Assembly: GCA_946187365.1 (NCBI GenBank)
Contig: CAMHRD010000075.1
Coordinates: 1 to 6,122, forward strand
Length of the DNA stretch: 6,122 nucleotides
Origin: an uncultured Bacteroidales bacterium
GTDB lineage: Bacteria > Bacteroidota > Bacteroidia > Bacteroidales > UBA932
Reading direction: 5' to 3'
Shown: in pieces, positions 1-6,122 of the stretch
Layout of the letters: each line of letters starts with the position of its first letter
Position numbering within the stretch: the stretch's first letter is position 1
Position numbers and translations under genes: made by a program
Notes under the pieces: generated by a model
Databases searched by the model: none
Told to the model about the DNA's origin: nothing
What the model saw: only the letters and a program-made list of their open reading frames with translations

Positions 1-1
1 C

Positions 2-2440
2 GGGCAGACCGCCTGGGTAAAGCGGCCTGTTGAGGCAACTTACAACCTCATCTACTCCCACTCAAGCGGAGACGGAGATGAGTTTGTAGTTTATGACGCC
101 GTTACCAAAGAGGCCGTTTACAGCGGCGTTGGAAGCCAGGCAGATCCTTCAAAGTGGGTGATGGAGGAGGCTTACCGTCTGGACTTTTCAAAGTTGGAGA
201 AGCCGGGTGGATATTACATTGAATTTAAGGGGGCTGTAAGTCCTGTATTCAAGATAGGTGCAGATGTATATGACGGAGCGGCAGATGTTCTGCTTAAATA
301 TATGCGCCAGCAACAGTGTGGATATAACCCCTTTACAGACACCCTGTGCCACCAGAAGGACGGTTACATAGTAGACCATCCAACCCGCAACGGAGAGATG
401 ATAGATGTGCGCGGAGGTTGGCATGATGCCTCCGATTACCTTCAGTATCAGACCACTAGCGCAACCGCTACTTACGATATGATGTTTGCCTATATGATGA
501 CGGAAGACAAGTCCATATTTGCAGACAACTATAAGGCAGACGGCAGACCGGGTTCCAACGGAGTTCCGGATATTCTGGACCAGGCCCGCTGGGGATTGGA
601 CTGGCTGGTTAAGATGAACCCCGAAGACCGAGTAATGTTCACTCAGATTGCTGATGACAGAGACCACATTGGTTTCAAACCTCCTCAGTATGATACCGCA
701 GATTACGGTTGGGGAGAGGGTAACGGCCGTCCCGTTTACTATCTGACAGGCAAACCTCAGGGAATGGGTAAGTTTGGCAAGAACCGCACAACCGGAGTCT
801 CTTCCGCCGCTGCTAAGTTTGCCTCATCCTTTGCCCTTGGTTCTGAGGTCTTTAAGAAGATTGCTCCTAAGTTTGCAAAAGAGATTGGAGGTAAGGCCGT
901 TCTGGCTTACGAGTATGCAAAGGAGGTTCCGGGCAATACTCAGACTGCCTGCTACGTTTCACGATATTTCTATGAGGAGGACTCCTGGGTAGATGACGTA
1001 GAGCGTGCAGCAGCAACCCTTTACAAGGTTCTGAAAGATCCTGCATACGAGCAGGAGGCAGATTACTACGGAGAGCAGGAACCAATATCTCCGTGGATGG
1101 AACTGGGGCGCGGACGTCACTATCAGTTCTATCCCTTCTTAAATGTTGGTCACTATCTTTTGGCAACATCTGACGATGAGCAGCTTGCGCTTAAGTACAG
1201 AGAGTTTATGAAGGAGGGATTGGTAGACCTCAGAACCCGTGCTGCGGGAGATCCGTTCATGCACGGCGTTCCATACCTCTGGTGCTCCAACAACCTCACT
1301 TCCGCGGCAGTTACACAGGCGCAACTTTACAGAAGAGCAACCAATGACTCCACCTTCATTGAGATGGAGGCGGCCTTAAGAGACTGGCTCTTTGGCTGTA
1401 ACCCGTGGGGAGTCTCTATGATAATTGGTTACCCTAAGGGAGGCAACCTTCCTACGCTTCCTCACTCCGCTTTCACTCAGTTAAATAGAGAGATAACGGG
1501 CGGTCTTATTGACGGTCCTGTCTACAACTTCATTTTTAAGTCCCGTGCGGGAATGGGTATGAGAAAGCCGGATCAGACACCTGCGCTTAACAGAGGTATT
1601 GCCGTATATCACAATGATATAGGAGATTATGCAACCAACGAGCCTACAATGGACGGAACGGCCTCTCTGACCTACTACTTTGCTTCATTGGAGCAGGAGG
1701 GAAACCGTCAGAAGAGAGAGTATGAGCCATCTATTGCAAACGTTACAAAAGATGCTTACGGAACCATCCGCCGTATGGACAGATCCAAGAAGGAGATCTA
1801 TCTGATTTTCTCCGCAGACTCTATGTTCAACGGCGGTGAAAAGATATTCCAGACTCTGAAGAAGGAGAAGATTAAAGGTTCATTCTTCTTTACCGGCAAC
1901 GCCCTCCGCCTTCCTGAGCATGAGGAGATTATAAAGAAGATTATTGAGGAGGGTCACTATGTAAGCGGCCATTCAGACAAGCACCTTCTCTACGCTCCTT
2001 GGGGCGGAAACAGAGACTCCATGCTTATCTCCAAGGACAGTATACTTGCAGATATCCGTCTGAATGCCAAGGAACTGGAGCGTTTTGGAGTTTCACAGGC
2101 AGAGTCCAAGTGGTTCCTTCCTCCATACGAGCACTATAACACGGAGGCTGTAAACATCCTATCCAGAGCGGGTTACATTCCTATCAACTACACCCAGGGA
2201 ACTGCAACTCCTGCAGATTACACTATCCCTTCAATGAAGAGTTATGTAGATGCCCAGACTCTGATTAACCGTCTTTATGACTTTGAACTGAAGAACTCTC
2301 TCAACGGAGCAATCATACTCATTCATCCGGGCATTGAGCCAACCCGTCCGGAGAGCGAACGCCTCTACAACCGCCTGAGAGAGATAATCCAATATCTTAA
2401 GAAGAAAGGCTATACCTTTAAGAGTTTCAAGGAGTTGTAG
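2..2440 (+). CDS. GH9 glycoside hydrolase fused to a CE4/NodB-like polysaccharide deacetylase domain (5' end outside window)
   Basis: The frame is open from base 2 to the TAG at 2438-2440, giving 812 visible residues (residue 1 at base 2). A GTG at 158 and ATG at 161 fall inside the Ig-like domain, so they are not the true start; the signal peptide would lie upstream. Residues 1 to about 88 are the end of a CelD_N Ig-like domain (DFS..E.PGGYY). Residues about 90-565 are GH9, an inverting beta-glycanase fold: GGWHDASDY carries D142 and the likely base D145, H488 lies in PHSAF, and E547 in DYATNE is the likely acid. C106, C116, H117 and H141 resemble the zinc site I recall from Clostridium thermocellum CelD. 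After a charged linker, residues about 596-812 are NodB/CE4-like: HSDKH (H657, H661), FLPPYE and ILIH (H775). The usual Asp-Asp motif is replaced by S604-A605-D606. The substrate is unknown: an acetylated beta-glucan or an amino-sugar polymer are possibilities. Domain assignment is firm; activity is inference. Confidence 0.93.
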   Translation, partial: GQTAWVKRPVEATYNLIYSHSSGDGDEFVVYDAVTKEAVYSGVGSQADPSKWVMEEAYRLDFSKLEKPGGYYIEFKGAVSPVFKIGADVYDGAADVLLKYMRQQQCGYNPFTDTLCHQKDGYIVDHPTRNGEMIDVRGGWHDASDYLQYQTTSATATYDMMFAYMMTEDKSIFADNYKADGRPGSNGVPDILDQARWGLDWLVKMNPEDRVMFTQIADDRDHIGFKPPQYDTADYGWGEGNGRPVYYLTGKPQGMGKFGKNRTTGVSSAAAKFASSFALGSEVFKKIAPKFAKEIGGKAVLAYEYAKEVPGNTQTACYVSRYFYEEDSWVDDVERAAATLYKVLKDPAYEQEADYYGEQEPISPWMELGRGRHYQFYPFLNVGHYLLATSDDEQLALKYREFMKEGLVDLRTRAAGDPFMHGVPYLWCSNNLTSAAVTQAQLYRRATNDSTFIEMEAALRDWLFGCNPWGVSMIIGYPKGGNLPTLPHSAFTQLNREITGGLIDGPVYNFIFKSRAGMGMRKPDQTPALNRGIAVYHNDIGDYATNEPTMDGTASLTYYFASLEQEGNRQKREYEPSIANVTKDAYGTIRRMDRSKKEIYLIFSADSMFNGGEKIFQTLKKEKIKGSFFFTGNALRLPEHEEIIKKIIEEGHYVSGHSDKHLLYAPWGGNRDSMLISKDSILADIRLNAKELERFGVSQAESKWFLPPYEHYNTEAVNILSRAGYIPINYTQGTATPADYTIPSMKSYVDAQTLINRLYDFELKNSLNGAIILIHPGIEPTRPESERLYNRLREIIQYLKKKGYTFKSFKEL
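2429..2434 (+). promoter_or_regulatory. Shine-Dalgarno-like AAGGAG before nfnA
   Basis: AAGGAG lies 7 bases before the nfnA ATG and inside the last codons of the GH9-CE4 gene. The position is ideal for a ribosome binding site and for translational coupling across the 1-base gap. However, AAG-GAG codon pairs are common throughout this window and nfnB and hisS have no such site, so it may be only coding sequence (Phe-Lys-Glu-Leu at the protein end). Confidence 0.4.
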
Positions 2441-2441
2441 T

Positions 2442-3302
2442 ATGTATAAAATATTAAAAAAGCAGCAACTGACTCCTCTCATTTTCTCAATGGAGGTGGA
2501 GGCTCCCAGAATTGCACAGAGCGCAAAACCGGGTCAGTTTCTGATTGTCAGATGCGGAGAGATGGGGGAGCGTGTGCCCCTAACTATCTGTGACTTTGAC
2601 CCTAAGAAGGGAACTGTGCGCATTGTGATTCAGATTGCGGGCGTCTCTTCAAACAAGATATGCTCTCTTAATGAGGGAGACTCTCTTACCGACATTACCG
2701 GCCCTCTGGGGAAACCATCTGATTTTATGGAGTTTACTCCCGATAGTTTAAAGAGCAAGCACTACCTTTTTGTTGCGGGCGGAGTGGGCGCTGCTCCTGT
2801 TTACCCCCAGGCAAAATACCTTCATTCTCTTGGAGCAAAGGTGGACGTGATAATTGGAGCTCGCAATAAAGATCTGATAATCATGGAGGAGGAGATGCGT
2901 GGGGTCTGCACCAACCTCTTTATCTGCACGGATGACGGCTCAAAGGGGGAGAAGGGCAACGTTACCGTTCTTATGGAACGCCTTGTAAACGAGGGGAATA
3001 AATATGATATGTGCGTAGCCATAGGTCCTATGATTATGATGAAGTTTGCAACGCTTATGGCAAAGAAGTGCAACCTCCCAATAATTGTAAGCCTTAATAC
3101 TCTGATGGTTGACGGAACCGGTATGTGCGGAGCCTGCAGAGTGAGCGTTGGAGGAAAGACAATGTTTGCCTGCGTGGACGGCCCTGAGTTCAACGGTTAT
3201 GATGTAGATTTTGACGAGGCTCTCCGCCGTCAGACACTTTACAGAAAAGAGGAGCAACAGGCAGATGCGGCCGCAGGGCTTGACTTCCTGGTACGAAAAT
3301 AA
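2442..3302 (+). CDS. nfnA: NADH-dependent ferredoxin:NADP+ oxidoreductase, small (alpha) subunit NfnA / SudB-like
   Basis: This 286-residue protein is the FAD- and NAD(H)-binding subunit of the soluble cytoplasmic Nfn complex, which in known cases couples NADH and reduced ferredoxin to NADP+ reduction by electron bifurcation or its reverse. It has a ferredoxin-reductase fold: an FAD-binding RVPLTI at 44-49, a nucleotide-binding VAGGVGAAPVYPQ at 111-123, and a C-terminal [2Fe-2S] site with C229, C232 and C244 in GMCGACRV and FACVDGPEF. D224, five residues before C229, matches the Asp(Cys)3 cluster ligation I recall from the Pyrococcus furiosus homologue. Length is normal for the family. The ATG follows the previous stop by one base, and the protein starts directly with the beta-barrel domain, so the start is well supported. 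Its partner nfnB follows after 10 bases. Such proteins are also labelled sulfide dehydrogenase or dihydroorotate dehydrogenase electron-transfer subunit; the adjacent nfnB favours NfnA. Bifurcation itself is inferred. Confidence 0.93.
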   Translation: MYKILKKQQLTPLIFSMEVEAPRIAQSAKPGQFLIVRCGEMGERVPLTICDFDPKKGTVRIVIQIAGVSSNKICSLNEGDSLTDITGPLGKPSDFMEFTPDSLKSKHYLFVAGGVGAAPVYPQAKYLHSLGAKVDVIIGARNKDLIIMEEEMRGVCTNLFICTDDGSKGEKGNVTVLMERLVNEGNKYDMCVAIGPMIMMKFATLMAKKCNLPIIVSLNTLMVDGTGMCGACRVSVGGKTMFACVDGPEFNGYDVDFDEALRRQTLYRKEEQQADAAAGLDFLVRK

Positions 3303-3312
3303 TTAGACTTTT

Positions 3313-4707
3313 ATGGCAAACAAGATAGACAGAGTTCCGGTAAGAGAACAGGATCCAAAAGTACGTGCAACCAACTTTGAGGAGGTTTGCTACGGATACA
3401 ACAAAGAGGAGGCAATGCTGGAGGCTTCACGTTGCCTAAACTGCAAGAAGCCAAGGTGTATGGATGCCTGCCCTGTTGGAATTAAGATTCCTAATTTCAT
3501 CTCTGAAGTTTTAAAGGGAGATTTTAATAAAGCATACGAGGTTATCTCAGAGGACAGTTCGCTTCCTGCAATCTGCGGAAGAGTGTGCCCGCAAGAGACT
3601 CAGTGTGAGGGCTCCTGCATCCTGGGAGTTAAAGGCCAGCCGGTCTCCATTGGCAAACTTGAGCGCTTTGTTGCAGACTTCCACAGAGAGAACTCCAAAG
3701 ATGAACCCGCAAAGAAAGCACCTGAGAGCAACGGAATAAAGGTTGCTGTAATTGGCAGCGGGCCAAGCGGTTTGGCCTGTGCAAGCGACCTTGCAAAGAT
3801 GGGCTACAACGTCACCATATTTGAGAGCCTCCACAAGGCGGGCGGCGTTTTAACTTACGGCATTCCGGAGTTCCGTCTCCCTAAAAAGAGAGTGGTGGAG
3901 AAGGAGTTACAGGCGCTCTTTGATTTGGGAGTAAAGATTGAGACCAACGTCTTTGTGGGCCGCACAGTCACCATAGATTACCTTATGGAGAAGGAGGGAT
4001 TCAAGGCCGTCTTTGTTGGAACGGGTGCCGGACTTCCTCTCTTTTTGAACATTGAGGGAGAGAACCTTAACGGCGTATTCTCTGCAAATGAGTACCTTAC
4101 ACGCAATAACCTTATGCAGGCTTTTGATGAGAAAGCAGATACTCCTATCTTCCATGCAAAGAGAGTCTGTGTGGTTGGTGGCGGCAATGTTGCAATGGAT
4201 GCGGCAAGAACCGCACTGCGTTTGGGAGCGGATGTGACTATAATCTATCGCAGAAGCGAAAAGGAACTTCCTGCCCGTGCAGAAGAGGTGCATCACGCTA
4301 AGGAAGAGGGAGTTAATTTCCAACTGCTCACAAATCCTACAAAGGTTATCGGGGATGAAAACGGTTGGGTTAAGGGGGTTGAATGCATACGGATGGAGTT
4401 GGGTGAGCCTGATGAAAGCGGCAGACGTTCTCCTCAGCCGGTTGCGGGCTCCGAGTTTGTCATTGAGACTGACGCTCTGATAGTTGCGCTGGGTACCAAG
4501 ATCAACCGTCTGATTGCAGATACCACTCCAAATCTGGATACAGATAAGAAGGGAAGGCTTGTAACAAGCAGTGAAACAGCTACTTCCCGCGCCGGTGTAT
4601 TTGCCGGAGGTGATGTTGTAACGGGAGCTGCAACCGTTATTTTGGCTATGGGAGAGGGGAGAAGGGCTGCCAAAGCCATTGACCGCTACATTAAAGAAAG
4701 ATATTAA
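3313..4707 (+). CDS. nfnB: NADPH-binding large (beta) subunit NfnB of the ferredoxin:NADP+ oxidoreductase (GltD/SudA-like)
   Basis: This 464-residue flavoprotein belongs to the glutamate synthase small-subunit family and pairs with NfnA. The N-terminal domain carries two [4Fe-4S] sites: C41, C44, C49 and C53 (CLNCKKPRCMDACP) and C88, C92, C98 and C102 (CGRVCPQETQCEGSC). E95 of PQE sits where I recall a glutamate ligand to the cluster next to the bifurcating FAD. An FAD Rossmann motif (VIGSGPSGLACA) is at 147-158, an NADPH Rossmann motif (VVGGGNVAMDAARTA) at 287-301 followed by YRRS at 312-315, and the closing FAD motif (VFAGGDVVTGAATVI) at 429-443. Length and order are complete. The ATG gives the usual family opening (RVPVREQDPKVRATNF) and has no Shine-Dalgarno sequence, only A/T-rich DNA. 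Such proteins are often mislabelled glutamate synthase small subunit; no GltB large subunit is present here and nfnA is adjacent, so NfnB is preferred. Confidence 0.94.
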   Translation: MANKIDRVPVREQDPKVRATNFEEVCYGYNKEEAMLEASRCLNCKKPRCMDACPVGIKIPNFISEVLKGDFNKAYEVISEDSSLPAICGRVCPQETQCEGSCILGVKGQPVSIGKLERFVADFHRENSKDEPAKKAPESNGIKVAVIGSGPSGLACASDLAKMGYNVTIFESLHKAGGVLTYGIPEFRLPKKRVVEKELQALFDLGVKIETNVFVGRTVTIDYLMEKEGFKAVFVGTGAGLPLFLNIEGENLNGVFSANEYLTRNNLMQAFDEKADTPIFHAKRVCVVGGGNVAMDAARTALRLGADVTIIYRRSEKELPARAEEVHHAKEEGVNFQLLTNPTKVIGDENGWVKGVECIRMELGEPDESGRRSPQPVAGSEFVIETDALIVALGTKINRLIADTTPNLDTDKKGRLVTSSETATSRAGVFAGGDVVTGAATVILAMGEGRRAAKAIDRYIKERY

Positions 4708-4712
4708 CTTTG
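4679..4712 (+). promoter_or_regulatory. Candidate Bacteroidota-type promoter for hisS (TTG, 23-base spacer, TAACTTTG)
   Basis: TAACTTTG at 4705-4712 is an exact match to the Bacteroidota -7 element TAnnTTTG and begins at the nfnB stop codon. TTG at 4679-4681 could serve as the -33 element, with a 23-base spacer, the upper end of the known range. Transcription would start a few bases later, leaving a short leader before the ATG at 4730. The same octamer pattern also occurs by chance inside the first gene (TAAGTTTG near 769), so this call rests mainly on position. Confidence 0.35.
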
Positions 4713-4729
4713 CAGGCAAATTTATTGAG

Positions 4730-6106
4730 ATGGCACAAGTACAGAAACCTAGTATTCCAAAGGGCACAAGGGATTTTTCTCCCGAGCAGATGGCCGGAAG
4801 AAATTACATATTCGACGTTGTTAAAGGCGTCTTTAAGAAGTTCGGCTACAAGCCAATAGAGACTCCTTCAATGGAGAACCTCTCCACCTTGCTGGGCAAG
4901 TACGGCGAGGAGGGAGACAAACTTCTCTTTAAGGTTCTTAACAGCGGTGACGCTTTTTCATCACTCTCAGAGGGTGATTTTCAGCAGCTTAACAGCAACG
5001 CTCTCAGCCTTAAGGTTTGTGAGAAGGGCTTGCGTTATGACCTTACCGTTCCCTTTGCACGCTATGTGGTGCAGCACCGCAACGAGATAACCTTCCCTTT
5101 CAAACGCTATCAGATTCAGCCGGTTTGGAGGGCAGACCGCCCGCAGAAGGGACGTTACAGAGAGTTCTACCAGTGTGATGTGGATGTGATTGGCAGCACC
5201 TCCCTTATGAACGAACTGGAACTGGTACAGATTGTAAATGAGGTGTTTAACACCTTCAATATAAATGTCTGCATAAAGATAAACAACCGTAAGATCCTTG
5301 CTGCCCTTGCAGAGGTGATGGGGTTCCCTGAGAAAATGGTGGAGATAACCATCGCGATGGATAAGATAGATAAGATTGGCCTTGAGGCGGTTAAGGAGGA
5401 GATGCTCTCTGCAGGCATTGATGAGAGGGGCTTCAACATCCTCTCTCCGGTGCTTACTTCTACCGGCACAACGGAGGAGAAACTGGCTCTTATCAGCAGC
5501 ATTGTATCTGGCTCAGAGATAGGGCGTAAGGGCGTTGAGGAACTCACAGTTCTCTTTGACCTCATCTCCAGGGCGGGCATACGTCAGAAGGTGGAGATAG
5601 ACCTTTCACTGGCTCGCGGACTTAATTACTACACCGGCGCCATCTTTGAGGTTAAGGCTCTGGACTTTGCCATTGGAAGTATCTGCGGCGGTGGACGTTA
5701 CGATAACCTCACCGGCATATTCGGACTTCCGGATGTCTCCGGCGTGGGCATCTCGTTCGGTGCAGACCGTATCTACGATGTGCTTGCAGGATTGGATAAG
5801 TTCCCTAAGGAGGCCATTGGCGGAACCAAGGTTCTCCTCTCCAATATGGACAGTCACTCCGTAACTTACCTGCTTCCTCTTGCCAACGAGCTGAGAGAGA
5901 AGGGAGTATGCTGTGAGATTTATCCGGATAATTCAAAACTCCGCAAGCAGTTTGAATATGGTGAGAAGAACTCCATACCGTTCTTTGTGATTGCGGGAGA
6001 GACAGAGGCGGCATCCAAGACGGTGAATATCAAGAACCTACAGACAGGAGAACAGGTTACCCTTCCAATTGAGGAGGCCGCAGAGTTCTTGGTTTCAAAC
6101 AAATAG
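4730..6106 (+). CDS. hisS: Histidyl-tRNA synthetase (class II aminoacyl-tRNA synthetase)
   Basis: HisS charges tRNA-His with histidine in the cytoplasm. With the ATG at 4730 it has 458 residues, normal for the family. That start gives the usual opening (IPKGTRDFSP). The frame is open back to a TTG at 4679, but this would overlap nfnB and add 17 residues unlike the family, so it was not chosen. Visible motifs are KGTRDF at 11-16, IETPSMENLSTLLGKYGEEG at 43-62 (motif 1 region), motif 2 at about 124-150 (FKRYQIQPVWRADRP, then GRYREFYQCD), the histidine-specific LARGLNYYTG at 294-303 with R296 as the presumed catalytic arginine, GGGRYDNL at 320-327, and motif 3 at 338-352 (GVGISFGADRIYDVL, R347). 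The C-terminal part (about 365-458) is the anticodon-binding domain. Intact histidine-A and motif 2 residues rule out the HisZ paralogue. It lies 22 bases after nfnB, has no Shine-Dalgarno sequence, and may use its own promoter. Confidence 0.97.
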   Translation: MAQVQKPSIPKGTRDFSPEQMAGRNYIFDVVKGVFKKFGYKPIETPSMENLSTLLGKYGEEGDKLLFKVLNSGDAFSSLSEGDFQQLNSNALSLKVCEKGLRYDLTVPFARYVVQHRNEITFPFKRYQIQPVWRADRPQKGRYREFYQCDVDVIGSTSLMNELELVQIVNEVFNTFNINVCIKINNRKILAALAEVMGFPEKMVEITIAMDKIDKIGLEAVKEEMLSAGIDERGFNILSPVLTSTGTTEEKLALISSIVSGSEIGRKGVEELTVLFDLISRAGIRQKVEIDLSLARGLNYYTGAIFEVKALDFAIGSICGGGRYDNLTGIFGLPDVSGVGISFGADRIYDVLAGLDKFPKEAIGGTKVLLSNMDSHSVTYLLPLANELREKGVCCEIYPDNSKLRKQFEYGEKNSIPFFVIAGETEAASKTVNIKNLQTGEQVTLPIEEAAEFLVSNK

Positions 6107-6122
6107 AAGCAATACATCTTAG

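Noticed and set aside
158..163. GTG/ATG at 158-163 as the start of the GH9-CE4 protein
   Set aside because: The frame is open to the window edge, and the 52 upstream residues read as a beta-strand-rich Ig-like domain typical before GH9, so the gene is cut by the window rather than starting here.
188..667. A 159-residue open frame on the - strand within the GH9 region
   Set aside because: It lies wholly inside conserved GH9 coding sequence and shows no domain features; it is a shadow frame.
769..776. TAAGTTTG, a -7 promoter-like octamer inside the GH9 gene, repeated near 813 and 868
   Set aside because: These come from AAG-TTT-G codon runs within conserved coding sequence, have no gene start nearby, and show how easily the octamer arises by chance here.
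3313..4707. Glutamate synthase small subunit (GltD) as the identity of the large redox gene
   Set aside because: The family resemblance is real, but no glutamate synthase large subunit is adjacent and the NfnA partner lies directly upstream, so NfnB fits better.
4709..4720. Inverted repeat TTTGC-AG-GCAAA in the nfnB-hisS gap, as an operator or terminator
   Set aside because: The arms are only five bases with a two-base loop, there is no U-tract, and part of it is explained by the -7 element; it is too short to stand out from chance.
4679..4729. TTG at 4679 as the hisS start, adding 17 residues
   Set aside because: It would overlap nfnB by 29 bases with a rare start codon, and the added residues do not resemble the HisS family; the ATG at 4730 gives the usual N-terminus.
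3907..4767. A 286-residue open frame on the - strand, antisense to nfnB and the start of hisS
   Set aside because: It runs across a strongly supported gene on the other strand, shows no recognisable domain, and its composition looks like reverse-strand translation of coding DNA. Its length reflects codon choice in nfnB.

Overview
The window looks like a piece of a Bacteroidota chromosome, most likely Bacteroidales from a fibre-rich anaerobic habitat such as gut or rumen; the habitat is a guess. Four lines of evidence point there. The histidyl-tRNA synthetase is of the Bacteroidales type by my recollection of the family. There is a GH9 plus deacetylase-like polysaccharide enzyme beside an anaerobe's NADH/NADPH/ferredoxin transhydrogenase. 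Two of the three visible gene starts lack a Shine-Dalgarno sequence, and one gap carries a match to the Bacteroidota -7 promoter element. AGGAGG hexamers are common inside the genes, which suggests that start sites are not chosen by Shine-Dalgarno pairing.

All four genes lie on the + strand with almost no space between them. Bases 2-2440 hold the 3' part of a large enzyme whose start lies outside the window: the end of an Ig-like cellulase N-terminal domain, a full GH9 catalytic domain, and a C-terminal NodB/CE4-like domain. One base later comes nfnA (2442-3302). After 10 bases comes nfnB (3313-4707), and after 22 bases comes hisS (4730-6106). The last 16 bases (6107-6122) hold nothing recognisable. 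There is no gap longer than 22 bases, and I saw no RNA gene, insertion sequence, CRISPR array or terminator.

NfnA and NfnB form one complex that exchanges electrons between NADH, NADPH and ferredoxin. The GH9-CE4 protein would act on a polysaccharide or oligosaccharide, and HisS charges tRNA-His. The first three genes could share one transcript. hisS may be read through from upstream or started from its own promoter, which appears to overlap the nfnB stop codon. A functional link between the glycan enzyme and the redox pair is not evident and may be only co-transcription.

I do not see a clear new multi-gene system. The most interesting object is the GH9-CE4 fusion. Both of its catalytic domains keep the family fold signatures but differ at residues normally tied to catalysis or substrate binding: Asp to Asn and a lost Arg in GH9, and a changed Asp-Asp motif and a lost Arg in the deacetylase domain.
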